48,430 nt of DNA from Asticcacaulis biprosthecium C19 (GTDB lineage Bacteria; Pseudomonadota; Alphaproteobacteria; Caulobacterales; Caulobacteraceae), in NCBI RefSeq assembly GCF_000204015.1, contig NZ_GL883078.1, forward strand, positions 841,814-890,243, read 5' to 3'. Under the pieces are notes generated by a model. The model saw only the letters and a program-made list of their open reading frames with translations. It ran no database searches and was not told the DNA's origin. Of the stretch, positions 23,362 to 32,622 are shown piece by piece; the stretch's first letter is position 1; each line of letters opens with the position of its first letter. Position numbers and translations under genes: made by a program.

Positions 23362-24171
23362 TTAAACGCCCTTCAGATACTTATAGCTGCTCGCTAAGCT
23401 CACAAACCCATCCGTCGGGTTGTCGTGCTCGACATAGACCTGTTCGACGCCCTTGGCCTTGGCGACCTTCAGCACCTTGTCCCAGGGGATTATGCCTTCA
23501 CCGACCGGCGCCATGTCACCTGACGGCGTCTTATCCTTCAGGTGCAGGGTCTTGATGCGATCGCCGTGTTCTTCCAGCACATGGACAGGATCGTGGCCCG
23601 CTAGGCTGCACCAGTAGCAATCGAGCTCGATTATCACCAACTCAGGATCGGTGCGCTCCAGCAGGATATGGAACGGCATCTCCGGCCCTTTCCCCACAAA
23701 CTCGAAATCGTGGTTGTGATAGCCGAAGACGACCCCGCGTTCCTTGGCCAGTTCGCCCCAGTGATTCATCCGATCGGCCCACATGGCCCAGTCACCGCGC
23801 TGATCCTGCGGGATCCACGCCATGACGGCGTACTTGGCGCCCAGCACCAGATTATCATCTAGGGTGGCTTCCGGATTGGACATCAGATCAGCCAGGCCGA
23901 CATGGGTTGCCGTCGCCTTCATATCGGCTTCGTCGAGTGCCGCCTTGAAAGCCTGCGCCGTCATCCCGGCCAGGTTGGACGTCTCGATATGGCGATAGCC
24001 GATGGCGTGAAGCTTCTTGAACGTCCCGACCGGATCGGCCTTCAGCGCATCGCGGACGGTGTAGAGCTCGACACCCGGATCATAGAGAGTTTGCGCGGCG
24101 CGGGCGGTCCCGGCAAGCGCCCCAGAAACAACTAGGCCCGACAGGCCGAGCAGCAGATGACGGCGATTCAT
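23362..24171 (-). CDS. Exported sugar phosphate isomerase/epimerase-like TIM-barrel protein (paralogue)
   Basis: 269 aa. A signal peptide (MNRRHLLLGLSGLVVSGALA, ending ARA) precedes a xylose-isomerase-like barrel with VELYTVRD, YHNHDFEF, ELDCYW, HLKDK and VEHDNPTD, all shared with the protein at 8677-9492. The start at 24171 is fixed by AAGGAGA 6 nt upstream and by the signal; a longer frame reaches back to 24225. Unlike its paralogue it has no dehydrogenase beside it, and it sits about 50 nt after phhA on the same strand. It may act on keto-sugars produced by the dehydrogenase at 6973; this is inference. Confidence 0.85.
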   Translation of the reverse strand: MNRRHLLLGLSGLVVSGALAGTARAAQTLYDPGVELYTVRDALKADPVGTFKKLHAIGYRHIETSNLAGMTAQAFKAALDEADMKATATHVGLADLMSNPEATLDDNLVLGAKYAVMAWIPQDQRGDWAMWADRMNHWGELAKERGVVFGYHNHDFEFVGKGPEMPFHILLERTDPELVIIELDCYWCSLAGHDPVHVLEEHGDRIKTLHLKDKTPSGDMAPVGEGIIPWDKVLKVAKAKGVEQVYVEHDNPTDGFVSLASSYKYLKGV

Positions 24172-24221
24172 GAGGCGTCTCCTTATGGTTTTCGCCATAG
24201 GAGCACCCGAATAGCCGGCTG

Positions 24222-25103
24222 TCAAAGCGCCTTGTGATAGGCGCCGGTGCCGTGATGGAAGACCCGGTCGCTTTCCAGCACATCCGAGGCCCGCAAATCG
24301 GCCTGGCCGCTCAGTTCGTCATAGATCGGTCCGAAATCGGTTTGCGCCAGTTCAAACAGGCTGTCGATCGACGGCAGGACGAAGTAGCTCTCCTGGAACT
24401 CGTCGATGCGGTAGTGCGTCCGCATCACCCGCCTCAGATCAAAGCCGATACGATTGGGCGAGGCATCGTCGAGCGCAAACACCGTCTCGGTAAAGGACGA
24501 CAGGATGCCCGCGCCGAAGATGCGCAGGCCCTCGGGCTGTTCGACCAGGCCAAACTCTACCGTGTACCAGTACAAACGCGCCAGCCGGTCCAGCACACCC
24601 AGCTTTTCGGCGCGAAGGCCTCCCTCGCCATAGGCCTGCATGAAGTCGGCCATGACCGGGTTCATCATCATCGGCACATGGCCGAAGATGTCGTGGAAAA
24701 CGTCAGGTTCCTGGAGATAGTCGAGTTGATGGCGCTTGCGGATGAACTGACCGGCCGGGAAACGGCGGTTGGCCAGGTGGTCGAAGAAGACGTCATTGGG
24801 CACCATGCCCGGCACGGCCACCACCTGCCAGCCGGTCTTGGCGGTCAGGACCTCGGACAGGGCGTCGAAGTTCGGGATGGCGGCATCGGTAATCGGCAGG
24901 TCGTTCAGCCCGTCGAGATAGGCCTGGCAGGCGCGGCCCCTGACGCGCTCCATCTGGCGGTCGAACAGGACTTTCCAGGTGCCGTGTTCGTCGGCGGTAT
25001 AGGCCTGCCAGTTCTGTGGAATGGTCCAGTCCGGCCGTTCGGGGACATAGCCGCCGACAATGCCGTGTTTTTCATCTGCAATGTTGAAGGACGGGTCATC
25101 CAT
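24222..25103 (-). CDS. phhA: Phenylalanine 4-monooxygenase
   Basis: 293 aa, single catalytic domain as in other bacterial enzymes; hydroxylates phenylalanine to tyrosine using tetrahydropterin and non-haem iron. The iron ligands are His137 and His142 (VFHDIFGHVP) and Glu183 (YWYTVEFGL). GGAGA precedes the ATG. Upstream there is a dyad CAAATG-N7-CATTTG (25144-25162) that could bind a regulator. The pterin-recycling enzyme is encoded at 19850-20170. The C-terminal 70 residues are more variable than the core, as usual for the family. Confidence 0.95.
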   Translation of the reverse strand: MDDPSFNIADEKHGIVGGYVPERPDWTIPQNWQAYTADEHGTWKVLFDRQMERVRGRACQAYLDGLNDLPITDAAIPNFDALSEVLTAKTGWQVVAVPGMVPNDVFFDHLANRRFPAGQFIRKRHQLDYLQEPDVFHDIFGHVPMMMNPVMADFMQAYGEGGLRAEKLGVLDRLARLYWYTVEFGLVEQPEGLRIFGAGILSSFTETVFALDDASPNRIGFDLRRVMRTHYRIDEFQESYFVLPSIDSLFELAQTDFGPIYDELSGQADLRASDVLESDRVFHHGTGAYHKAL

Positions 25104-25143
25104 GGCGCATCTCCGTTGGAGATAGTGTGCCGTTAAATGGTTT

Positions 25144-25162
25144 CAAATGCAATTATCATTTG
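25144..25162. promoter_or_regulatory. Candidate operator upstream of phhA
   Basis: CAAATG and CATTTG separated by CAATTAT, 41 nt before the phhA start. A perfect 6 bp dyad with an AT spacer in otherwise GC-rich DNA suggests a dimeric regulator site. No regulator is assigned. Confidence 0.35.
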
Positions 25163-25187
25163 CGTGAGTGGAAATGGGCCGTCCTTT

Positions 25188-25218
25188 CTTCTCCTCCCCA
25201 CTTCGTAGGGAGGAGAAG
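25188..25218. repeat. GC-rich palindrome R6, transcript end of the HTH/membrane operon
   Basis: A perfect 11 bp stem (CTTCTCCTCCC / GGGAGGAGAAG) with a 9 nt loop, 14 nt after the winged-helix gene stop (minus strand). Read on minus it is followed by AAAGGACGG, so it is not a classical T-run terminator; it resembles the REP-like family. Confidence 0.6.
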
Positions 25219-25231
25219 TATAGACCGCGTT

Positions 25232-25537
25232 CTATCCCCCCGCGTCGGCGATCAGCTTCTTCATCGCGTCGAGATAGGCGATATAGGCTTTGCGCCCGGT
25301 GTCGGTCAGGGTGACCGTGGTCTGCGGCTTCTTGCCGACAAAGGCCTTGTCGATCGACACATAGGCTGCCTCTTCCAGCTTGCGCAGTTGCACCGACAGG
25401 TTGCCGTCGCTGGCCTGGAGCCGCTGTTTCAGGACAGTGAACTCCGCGGCACCCGCCGTCGAGAGGTAGGCCATAATCCCCAGACGCAACCGGCCGTGGA
25501 TCACGTCGTCTATGGATTCGATGTTGAACTCGTCCAT
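25232..25537 (-). CDS. Winged-helix transcriptional regulator (HTH_34 type)
   Basis: 101 aa. One winged-helix domain: DVIHGRLRLGIMAYLSTAGA (helix 1), FTVLKQRLQASDGNLSVQLRK in the position of the recognition helix region, and the wing KKPQTTVTLTDTGRKAY. This matches the small MarR/ArsR-like group that binds DNA without extra domains. It is the last gene of a three-gene minus-strand operon behind two paralogous membrane proteins, so it probably senses or controls those proteins and its own operon. No cysteine cluster for metal sensing is visible. Confidence 0.8.
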   Translation of the reverse strand: MDEFNIESIDDVIHGRLRLGIMAYLSTAGAAEFTVLKQRLQASDGNLSVQLRKLEEAAYVSIDKAFVGKKPQTTVTLTDTGRKAYIAYLDAMKKLIADAGG

Positions 25538-25542
25538 GGCGC

Positions 25543-26136
25543 TCAGGCCTTCTCAGCCTTCATCAGGATGTAGCCCGGCAAGCTGGCCAGCAGCAGCAGG
25601 CAACCGGCATAGGCCAGCATCTGCTCCGGCATGGCGGCCATAAGGCCTAGCACCGGCGCTGCCACAAAACAGCCCAGCGCCACCAGCTTCAGCCAGGCCA
25701 GGCCTGACATACGAGCATCGACCCACCAGCCTACGCCATACAAAACGATCAGGATCGGCGCGATGAAGGACAGGGCCATGGTCTCATGCGTCTGGTAAAC
25801 CACCAGGATCACCGTGATGAGGGAGGCGCCTATCCCTAAGCCTACCGCCGACCAAACCGAACTGGAGGCCTTGCCGGTGGCCGTGATGGCGCGGCATTGA
25901 CGGTTACGCAGCCAGGCAATGACGCCGAACAGGCCGCCCAGGCCGAACCAGATGGCGAAACTGACCCAGGCTTGCTGGGGCAGGACACCCGTCATCAGAA
26001 GATACTGGCCGATTGAGGCCAGGCTGAAGATAATCCCGGCCCACATCAGGATGTAACCGCTCCTCAGCGGGCCGGCATTGCCGGCCTCCGCCAGGGCTTT
26101 CATGTAGGCGATATCGTCTTGCAGGTTTGAGGACAT
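25543..26136 (-). CDS. Polytopic membrane protein, paralogue 2
   Basis: 197 aa with about six predicted transmembrane helices (for example YILMWAGIIFSLASIGQYLL, then VGLGIGASLITVILVVY). MSSNLQDD at 26136 is chosen as start because AAGGA lies 7 nt before it; the frame is open to 26232. It is the same length and general layout as the membrane protein encoded just upstream (26169-26762), with shared features around the GVGWW/GIGWR helix, so the pair arose by duplication. It ends 5 nt before the winged-helix gene. No transporter family recognised. Confidence 0.7.
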   Translation of the reverse strand: MSSNLQDDIAYMKALAEAGNAGPLRSGYILMWAGIIFSLASIGQYLLMTGVLPQQAWVSFAIWFGLGGLFGVIAWLRNRQCRAITATGKASSSVWSAVGLGIGASLITVILVVYQTHETMALSFIAPILIVLYGVGWWVDARMSGLAWLKLVALGCFVAAPVLGLMAAMPEQMLAYAGCLLLLASLPGYILMKAEKA

Positions 26137-26168
26137 GGCTGATTCCTTGAGATTGGTGACAACAGACA

Positions 26169-26762
26169 TCAGACGGCCGGCTTGCGCAACATCAGGGTCA
26201 GGCCGGGCAGGACGGCGAAGACGGCGACGCACACGGTATGGACCAGGTATTGCTGCGCCGTGCCGGCCAGGGTGGCGGTATAGATCGCGCAGAGGAAGGC
26301 GCCGATGGCCAGAAGGTTAGGCCATTTGCGGCCCGACATGACCGCCGTCAGGCGCCAGCCGATGCCGTAGATACAGAGTGTGATCGGCGACGATATGAAG
26401 GCCGCCTTATCGCCGACGCCGAACTGTATCAGCATGGCGATAATCGCGCCGACCAGGAACAGGGCGCCCAGGATCAGACTGCCCCAGATGGCGCGGTAGC
26501 GGCGAAAGCCCGGGTGAACCTTCACCAGCGGATCGACCCCCACCTTCAGGATGACGCCGAACAGCAGGAAGGCCGCCGTGGCGCCCATCCACACCAGGCC
26601 GATCATGCCGGGATGCGGCAAATGGACGGCACCCGACAGCACCAGATAATTAACGAAGCTGGCAGTACCAAAGGACAGCCCGGCCCAGAAGGGCATGCTG
26701 CCGTCGATGATAACGGTGTCGGTCTCCAACTCTTGAGAAGCGGTCATGGCGAGGGTGGACAT
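26169..26762 (-). CDS. Polytopic membrane protein, paralogue 1
   Basis: 197 aa with about six transmembrane helices and a short acidic N-terminal tail (QELETDTVIIDG). It contains IYGIGWRLTAVMSG, the counterpart of LYGVGWWVDARMSG in the following gene. It leads the membrane/membrane/HTH operon and starts back-to-back with the peptidase gene at 26932. Function unknown; with a dedicated small regulator it might belong to a stress or drug response. Confidence 0.7.
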   Translation of the reverse strand: MSTLAMTASQELETDTVIIDGSMPFWAGLSFGTASFVNYLVLSGAVHLPHPGMIGLVWMGATAAFLLFGVILKVGVDPLVKVHPGFRRYRAIWGSLILGALFLVGAIIAMLIQFGVGDKAAFISSPITLCIYGIGWRLTAVMSGRKWPNLLAIGAFLCAIYTATLAGTAQQYLVHTVCVAVFAVLPGLTLMLRKPAV

Positions 26763-26931
26763 CTGAGGTCTCCGGGTTGTGATAAGCCATGCCTATATGA
26801 AGTACTTTATTTTGTAAAGTTCTTTTTCGTTGGCGCAATGTGACTCTTTTGTAATGCGACAGGCGATGAAAGTCGGGTAGTTTCACCGGAAATCTTTTTG
26901 GTCGAACGCAAGTTTATTTGAGGTGGGGCAC

Positions 26932-29103
26932 ATGACACGGACTTCCCTGACGGCACTGGCATTGGTATGGGCGCTGAGCACAATCGCCGCTTCACCAGGT
27001 TTCACCCAACCCATGACCACTGTCGCCAAATCCACCGCGTCCAATCCCGCCGACCTCCCCAATGACGCCCCCGATCCGCGCGGCTTCCTCGATGAGATTG
27101 ATGGCGAGGCCGCCATGGCCTGGGTCCATGCCCATAATGCCGCGAGCCTGGCTCAGTTGGGCCAGAACCCGCTGTTCGAGCAATACCGCACCGAAGCGCT
27201 GAAGATCCTGGAAGCGACCGATCGGGTGCCGGCGCCGAACTTCGCCACCGGCGGCTTCGTCGACAACTTCTGGCAGGACAAGGACCACGTCCAGGGCCTG
27301 TGGCGGCGAACGAACTGGGACGCCTACAAGAGCGGCCAACCGGACTGGCAGACTATCCTTGATATCGACGCACTGGCCAAGGCGGACGGCAAGACCTGGG
27401 TCTATGGCGGGTCATCTTGTCTGCCGCCGGCCAATACCCGCTGCCTGATCTCGCTGTCCGACGGCGGCACCGACGCCGACGAAATCCGCGAATTCGACGT
27501 AACCACAAAAAGCTTCGTCAAGGATGGCTTTTTCCTGCCGGCCGGCAAGCAGAACGCCAGTTGGCGCGACGCCGACACGATCTATGTTTCGCGCGAGTTC
27601 ACGCCCGGCGAGTTGACCGAGTCCGGCTATGCCTATGTGACCAAGGTGCTGAAGCGCGGCCAAACCCTGGACCAGGCGGTTGAGATCCACCGCGGCGAAA
27701 AGACCGATGTCTCCGCCGGGCGCTATCCGGTGCGCGACATTACCGGCGCCTATGTCGCTGATGCGTCGTACCGCTATCTCGACTATTACCATTCGCAATA
27801 CAGCTTCCACGATGGCGACCGCACCGTCACCTTCCCGCTACCGACGACCTCGAGCTTCTCGGCACTGCATGAGGGTCAGATCGTGTGGTGGCTGAAGGAG
27901 GATTGGACCAGCGCCTCGGGCAGGACCTTCACCTCCGGCTCGGTGATTGCGTTCGACTTTAAGCAAGGGATGGCCAATCCAACGGCCATCGAACCTGCCC
28001 TGCTGTTCCAACCCAGTGCTCACGAATCCGTCGAAGGCATCAGCCAGACGCGCAACCGCCTGATCCTGACCCTGTCGGCTAATGTCGTCGGCGAAATCCG
28101 CGCCTACAGCTTGAAAGACGGCCAGTGGTCGTCGATCCGCATCGAACTGCCGGAAAACTCGACCCTGTCGGTCGGCTCGGCCGACGATGAAAGCGACCGT
28201 GTCTTCGCCTGGTCGAGCGGCTTTTTGCAGCCTTCGACCCTGTACCTGGCCGACGCCGCCACCGGTAAGGTCGAGAAACTGCGCACCGCGCCATCGCGTT
28301 TCAATGCCGAAGGCCTGCAGGTGCAGCAGCACTGGGCGACGTCAAAGGACGGCACGCGCGTGCCCTACTTCCTGGTTGCCCGCAAGGACATCAAGCTGGA
28401 CGGCACGACGCCGACCCTGCTCTACGCCTATGGCGGCTTCGAAGTGTCGATGCAGCCGTCCTATTCGGGCAGTCTGGGCAAGCTGTGGCTGGAACAGGGC
28501 GGCGCCTATGCCCTGGCCAATATCCGCGGTGGCGGCGAGTTTGGACCGAAGTGGCACGAGGCTGGGATGAAGACCAACCGCCAGCGGATCTATGACGATT
28601 TCGCTGCGGTCGGCGAAGACCTGATCGCGCGCAAGGTGACGACGCCGGAACATCTCGGTATCATGGGTGGGTCCAACGGTGGCCTCCTGATGGGCGTGCA
28701 ACTGACTCAACGGCCGGACCTGTGGAACGCCGTGGTGGTCCAGGTGCCACTGCTCGACATGGTCAACTATACCCGCATGTCGGCCGGCGCCTCGTGGCAA
28801 GGCGAATACGGCAATCCCGACGATCCGGTCGAGGGCGCCTTCCTGCGCTCGATCTCGCCCTATCATAACGTGAAGGCGGGCGTGGCCTATCCGGAACCTC
28901 TGTTCGAAACCTCGACCAAGGACGACCGTGTCGGCCCGGTTCATGCCCGCAAGATGGCAGCGCTGTTCGAAGACATGAGCCTGCCGTTCTACTATTATGA
29001 GAACACCGAGGGCGGCCACAACGCCGCCGCCAACCTGCAGGAAACCGCCCGGCGCTATGCCATCGAGTATACCTATCTGGCTGAAAAGCTGATGAAGAAG
29101 TGA
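26932..29103 (+). CDS. Prolyl oligopeptidase family (S9A) serine peptidase, exported
   Basis: 723 aa. An N-terminal signal peptide (LTALALVWALSTIAASPGF) is followed by a beta-propeller gate and an alpha/beta-hydrolase domain. The catalytic triad is visible: Ser581 in GGSNGG, Asp in TSTKDDRVGP and His in EGGHNAAA. ANIRGGGEFG is the usual loop before the nucleophile. Members cleave short proline-containing peptides; here probably in the periplasm. ATG 26932 is chosen because GAGG lies 8 nt upstream; a GTG at 26923 would add three residues. It is divergent from the membrane-protein operon, with a 169 nt shared promoter region. Confidence 0.92.
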   Translation: MTRTSLTALALVWALSTIAASPGFTQPMTTVAKSTASNPADLPNDAPDPRGFLDEIDGEAAMAWVHAHNAASLAQLGQNPLFEQYRTEALKILEATDRVPAPNFATGGFVDNFWQDKDHVQGLWRRTNWDAYKSGQPDWQTILDIDALAKADGKTWVYGGSSCLPPANTRCLISLSDGGTDADEIREFDVTTKSFVKDGFFLPAGKQNASWRDADTIYVSREFTPGELTESGYAYVTKVLKRGQTLDQAVEIHRGEKTDVSAGRYPVRDITGAYVADASYRYLDYYHSQYSFHDGDRTVTFPLPTTSSFSALHEGQIVWWLKEDWTSASGRTFTSGSVIAFDFKQGMANPTAIEPALLFQPSAHESVEGISQTRNRLILTLSANVVGEIRAYSLKDGQWSSIRIELPENSTLSVGSADDESDRVFAWSSGFLQPSTLYLADAATGKVEKLRTAPSRFNAEGLQVQQHWATSKDGTRVPYFLVARKDIKLDGTTPTLLYAYGGFEVSMQPSYSGSLGKLWLEQGGAYALANIRGGGEFGPKWHEAGMKTNRQRIYDDFAAVGEDLIARKVTTPEHLGIMGGSNGGLLMGVQLTQRPDLWNAVVVQVPLLDMVNYTRMSAGASWQGEYGNPDDPVEGAFLRSISPYHNVKAGVAYPEPLFETSTKDDRVGPVHARKMAALFEDMSLPFYYYENTEGGHNAAANLQETARRYAIEYTYLAEKLMKK

Positions 29104-29110
29104 GTTTTCA

Positions 29111-29342
29111 ACCACGAACCACACCAACAGACACGAACTTCAGGCACATCTTGACGCCGCGCAGCGGCTGAAAACTATTGAAGTTTTGGAACCGCGAATG
29201 GACGCAAATAAACGCGAATAGATCGGCTTCACCATTCGCGTTTATTCGCGTCCATTCGCGGTTCCTGAAATACGTAAAAAGGGCGCTACGCGGCGGGTTC
29301 AAGCACATCCTGAAGTTCGTGTCGGTTCGTGTCGTTCGTGGT
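29111..29342. repeat. Doubly nested long inverted repeat, family C
   Basis: Outer arms 29111-29144 / 29309-29342 (34 nt, few mismatches; words TTCGTGT, TTCGTGTC, TTCGTGG in tandem). Inner arms 29188-29219 / 29234-29265 (32 nt, one mismatch; ATTCGCG repeated three times every 10 nt). GC dyads GCCGCGCAGCGGC and GCGCTACGCGGC with TTCA-type words lie between the two hairpins, exactly as in families A and B. It fills the junction of the convergent peptidase (+) and LytTR (-) genes. Confidence 0.9.
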
Positions 29343-29354
29343 AAAAAATCTTAC

Positions 29355-30200
29355 CTACGCCGGCGTCACCGTCTCCAGCCATTGGTCGAACGCCTTGCGG
29401 CGGTGGCGGCTTAGCGGCAGGGCCAGGCCGGTGACCAGTTCCACCTTGTCGCCCGACGTCTTGCGGATCGCCTCACCCGACACCCAGTGCGAGCGATGAA
29501 TCTGGAATCCACCCAGCAGCAAAGCTTGCGCCTGTGCCAGGGTCATATGGATCAGCGCCTCACCCTTCGGCGTATGGACGCGCAGATAATGGTCCTCCGA
29601 TGACAGGGCCAGCACCGGCTGGCCGCGCAGTTCGCGCGGCAGCTTCGCCCGGAAATCCGCCGTACCGTCTACCACCGGCGGCGCCTCGACCTGGCTACCG
29701 TCGCGGATGCGCTCCCACGATAAGACCAGACTGACCGCCCGGAAAATCAGGGTCATGATGAGGTTCTGCCATACCAGGCTCACCGGATCGATCTGGCCAG
29801 CGACCGCCGGGGCGAACACCGCCAGGCTCAGATAGACCACCACCGCGCCCGGCACGGCCAGGGCGACATCGACGCACAAGGCCGCCCATAGGGGCCAGTA
29901 GCCCTGGAACCAGCGCCGCGCCACGGCATAGGAAAAGCCGAGAGATCCGGCGCCGATCACGCTGACGCACAGCGTGAAATGCGCCAGGCGTTCAGCCAGG
30001 GTCATGCCGGTATAACTGCCGAAAGGCCCGATCAACCCTAGGGCCAGGCCGATCACCGGCAGGCTGGCCAGGATCTGCCAGCGCAACAGCGGCGCCGAAT
30101 GAAAGCTCAGGAAGGACGGACCCAGGCGTAGCGCTCCATCGGCGAAAGACGGCTGCCAGTGGCGAAAACTACCTGCCATTGGCGAAACACCGCGAGACAT
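29355..30200 (-). CDS. Membrane-bound LytTR-domain transcriptional regulator
   Basis: 281 aa. Four or more transmembrane helices at about 38-160 (including LASLPVIGLALGLIGPF and WPLWAALCVDVALAVPGAVV) lead into a cytoplasmic C-terminal LytTR DNA-binding domain at about 185-278 (ALSSEDHYLRVHTPKGEALI, FQIHRSHWV, LPLSRHRRKAFDQWL). Regulators of this layout bind DNA from the membrane without a separate kinase and often autoregulate with a partner membrane protein. ATG 30200 has no clear Shine-Dalgarno; Met8 at 30179 is an alternative. It is divergent from the hydrolase gene at 30254, with only 53 nt between, so it may control it. Confidence 0.82.
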   Translation of the reverse strand: MSRGVSPMAGSFRHWQPSFADGALRLGPSFLSFHSAPLLRWQILASLPVIGLALGLIGPFGSYTGMTLAERLAHFTLCVSVIGAGSLGFSYAVARRWFQGYWPLWAALCVDVALAVPGAVVVYLSLAVFAPAVAGQIDPVSLVWQNLIMTLIFRAVSLVLSWERIRDGSQVEAPPVVDGTADFRAKLPRELRGQPVLALSSEDHYLRVHTPKGEALIHMTLAQAQALLLGGFQIHRSHWVSGEAIRKTSGDKVELVTGLALPLSRHRRKAFDQWLETVTPA

Positions 30201-30253
30201 AGAACGGCGCTATCCCGTAGGCAAGAGACCTCAACTCACCTCAGGGGATACCC

Positions 30254-31246
30254 GTGCTCAAGACCGTTGTTACCACCCTTATCGCCGTGCCCGTCATTGT
30301 CGCCATCGCCATCGGCGGCGTCCTGACCTTTACCGGCCCGAAAACGCCGCCGCCCATCGAGGCCATCGAAAGCGCCAACGCGCCCCTGTCGGTTTTCGCC
30401 CGGGAACAGCCAGCGCCGCAATATCTGACGGCGCGCGACGGCGAGAAACTGTCTTACCGCTTCTTTCCCGGCAAACCCGGCGGCGGGGTCGCAGTTGTCG
30501 TCCATGGTTCATCCGGCACCACGGTGGCCATGCAGGGCATTTCCAAGACTTTGTCGCAGCGCGGCGTGACCGTCTACTCCGTCGACCTGCGCGGGCACGG
30601 CCTCAGCAAGGGCCCGGAGGGGCGCTTGGGTGATATCGACCACCGCGGCCAGTACGAGGAAGACCTGGCCGATTTCGCCGCCCTGGCGGAACGTGAGCAC
30701 CCCGCCGAAAAGCGCCTGCTGCTGGGTCATTCCATGGGGGGCGCGATCGTCCTGCGTACGGCGGGCTTTCCTGCCTATGCCAGGAACTTCGACGCCTACC
30801 TGGCCCTGTCGCCGGTCATCGCACCAGGATCGGCCCTGGACCAGCCAAAACAGGGCTGGGTTGCGGTCAGCATCCCGCGCATCGTGACCTTGAGCATCCT
30901 GAACGGTTTCGGCATTTCTGCGCTGGACCATCTGCCGGTCCTGGCCATGGCGGTGCCGCCGAGTGACAACAATATGCGGCCGAAAACCTATAGCCATGCC
31001 CTTCTCTCTTCGGCCAACCCGCCGCGCGAGTGGCAACCGGCCTATGCGGCGATCAAGGCGCCGACGCGCGTCCTGATCGGCAGCAAGGACGAACTGTTCC
31101 GCGCCGAAATGTATCCTGGTGAACTGGGCAAGGCGAATCCGAACATCCCGGTGACCCTGCTGCCCGACGTCACCCATATGGGCATTGTCTATCAGCCGGC
31201 CGCTTTGGATGCCGTGGCGATGACGGCGGAGGATCTGCTGCAGTAA
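30254..31246 (+). CDS. Alpha/beta hydrolase, lysophospholipase-like
   Basis: 330 aa. An N-terminal hydrophobic segment (VVTTLIAVPVIVAIAIGGVL) anchors or exports the protein. The hydrolase fold has VHGSSG as the oxyanion loop region, DLRGHGLS after strand 4, the nucleophile Ser160 in GHSMGG, the acid in IGSKDELF and the base His in DVTHMGI. The sequence style is that of monoglyceride lipase/lysophospholipase-like proteins (Hydrolase_4). The start is GTG 30254 with AGGGGA 5 nt upstream. Substrate unknown; likely membrane lipid or ester turnover. Divergent from the LytTR regulator. Confidence 0.85.
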   Translation: MLKTVVTTLIAVPVIVAIAIGGVLTFTGPKTPPPIEAIESANAPLSVFAREQPAPQYLTARDGEKLSYRFFPGKPGGGVAVVVHGSSGTTVAMQGISKTLSQRGVTVYSVDLRGHGLSKGPEGRLGDIDHRGQYEEDLADFAALAEREHPAEKRLLLGHSMGGAIVLRTAGFPAYARNFDAYLALSPVIAPGSALDQPKQGWVAVSIPRIVTLSILNGFGISALDHLPVLAMAVPPSDNNMRPKTYSHALLSSANPPREWQPAYAAIKAPTRVLIGSKDELFRAEMYPGELGKANPNIPVTLLPDVTHMGIVYQPAALDAVAMTAEDLLQ

Positions 31247-31282
31247 CGTCCTGAACGCACCGCTTAGCGGCATCAGATATCA

Positions 31283-31393
31283 AAGTGGGTCCACAGATTA
31301 CACAGATTAGAAGGATTTAAGACGCGCTTCGCGCAAGACTATCCCGGAAACACCTCTTAATCCCTTTAATCTGTGTAATCTGTGGACCCACTT
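31283..31393. repeat. Long inverted repeat, family B copy 2
   Basis: A perfect 27 bp stem (31283-31309 / 31367-31393; arms contain CCACAGATTACACAGATTA), continuing inward with a weaker match (GAAGGATTTAAGA / TCTTAATCCCTTT). The loop carries GCGCTTCGCGC. Outside it are AGCGGCAT on the left and ATGCCGCTGAGCGGCGG on the right. Lies between the hydrolase (+) and hypothetical (-) gene ends. Confidence 0.9.
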
Positions 31394-31437
31394 AAGGTAA
31401 AATGCCGCTGAGCGGCGGCGTCAGGACAGACTGAAAA

Positions 31438-32622
31438 TTAAGCGGCCGTCCGGTCGTCGTTATGCAGGCACGCCGCCAGGCTGGCTTCGAAATCGACCAA
31501 GATATCGGCGAATTCGATGCTTTCCAGCGGCCGGGAATTGTTCTCGATCACCTTGGCCATCCGGAAGCGCCAGAAGGATACCATGTGGTTCAGCACGCCG
31601 ATTTTCTCGCCCAGGCGCAGGAACAGGTGCGAACCGTGTTGCAGAAAATGGCGGAACGGCTCCGGGTTGCGATCGCGCGCCAGGGCCGTATAGACGTCGT
31701 CGTACGACTCAAGCGTCTGGGCGATTTCCTTCAGGGTCTTGACGATCGCCCGGGCCAGGCGCGGACGCACCTTGCGCAGATAGCCCCGCAGGATGTCGTC
31801 GTGCGTCACATTGGGCTTGTAGTGGGCCAGGCCCGTCAGCACTTCACGCACCCCGTTCTGAAGTTCCCTGTGGCACCACAGGTAATAGAGGAAACCCCGC
31901 CAGCACATGACGCCTTCGTAAAACGCCTCGGGCGTCATATCCAAGGCACCACGCAATGGCAGAAGTTCCTGGTCCAGCTTGTCCGACAGAATCTTGTTGC
32001 CCAGCTTGTCGGCCTTCTTGCCGTCCTCAGCGTCGAAGTCGTCACCCAGAGCCGCCCGCACCAGATCCTCAACCTTCTGCGCCGTGTAGGCTGCCATTTC
32101 GGTCAGGTCGGCGTGCGAAATCTGGAAATAGATCCCGGCCGGCCGGATGCCGATCCGGCCCAGATGCTCACGGACCAAGAACGGATCCAACGACGGCAAG
32201 CTGTCCAGGATATGCAGGATGCGGACGTCACGGTTCTTGGCCAGACTGTCGATGCCCAGGTAGTTGGACATCAGCCCGTCAAACCCGATCTGGCGATAAT
32301 AGATCGACCGGCCACCCAGGCGCAGGTCGAACGGGTCATAGGGCAAGATGATCTTGGTCACCGTGGCGCGGCCGTTGTTGAACAACTGGCGTTCGTCGGC
32401 ACGCAGGGTATGTTTCAGGATGATGGCGCGGTTGAGCTGCGAATTCTCGAACAGCGGCCGCTCCGCCCAGGCGTTCTCTTCGCGGTGATGCACGAAGACC
32501 TTGGTCAGATTCATGACCCGGCTGGACGCTGCCGTCCGGTTCAGATGGGCCAGGTTGCGGATTTCCCGGGCCGCGGTGAACTGGCTTTCACCGGACGTGC
32601 CGGATACCTGCAACAAGGCCAT
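31438..32622 (-). CDS. Uncharacterised protein, tandem paralogue B
   Basis: 394 aa from Met at 32622 (frame open to 32649). Soluble, no signal or transmembrane helix, no domain I recognise. It is clearly homologous over its whole length to the protein encoded just upstream (32725-33888): shared phrases include LGGRSI, LDPFLVREHLGRIG, RGFLYYLWCHRE, RPRLARAIV and FADILVDFEASL. About 75 nt separate the two genes, and both follow a response-regulator gene on the same strand, so the trio is probably an operon. A role in the output or modulation of that regulator is inferred from context only. Confidence 0.7.
   Translation of the reverse strand: MALLQVSGTSGESQFTAAREIRNLAHLNRTAASSRVMNLTKVFVHHREENAWAERPLFENSQLNRAIILKHTLRADERQLFNNGRATVTKIILPYDPFDLRLGGRSIYYRQIGFDGLMSNYLGIDSLAKNRDVRILHILDSLPSLDPFLVREHLGRIGIRPAGIYFQISHADLTEMAAYTAQKVEDLVRAALGDDFDAEDGKKADKLGNKILSDKLDQELLPLRGALDMTPEAFYEGVMCWRGFLYYLWCHRELQNGVREVLTGLAHYKPNVTHDDILRGYLRKVRPRLARAIVKTLKEIAQTLESYDDVYTALARDRNPEPFRHFLQHGSHLFLRLGEKIGVLNHMVSFWRFRMAKVIENNSRPLESIEFADILVDFEASLAACLHNDDRTAA

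Noticed and set aside
29111-29342. Insertion sequence or MITE
   Set aside because: Nested inverted arms are present but I see no target-site duplication at the ends and no transposase; the placement at gene convergence fits an intergenic element better.
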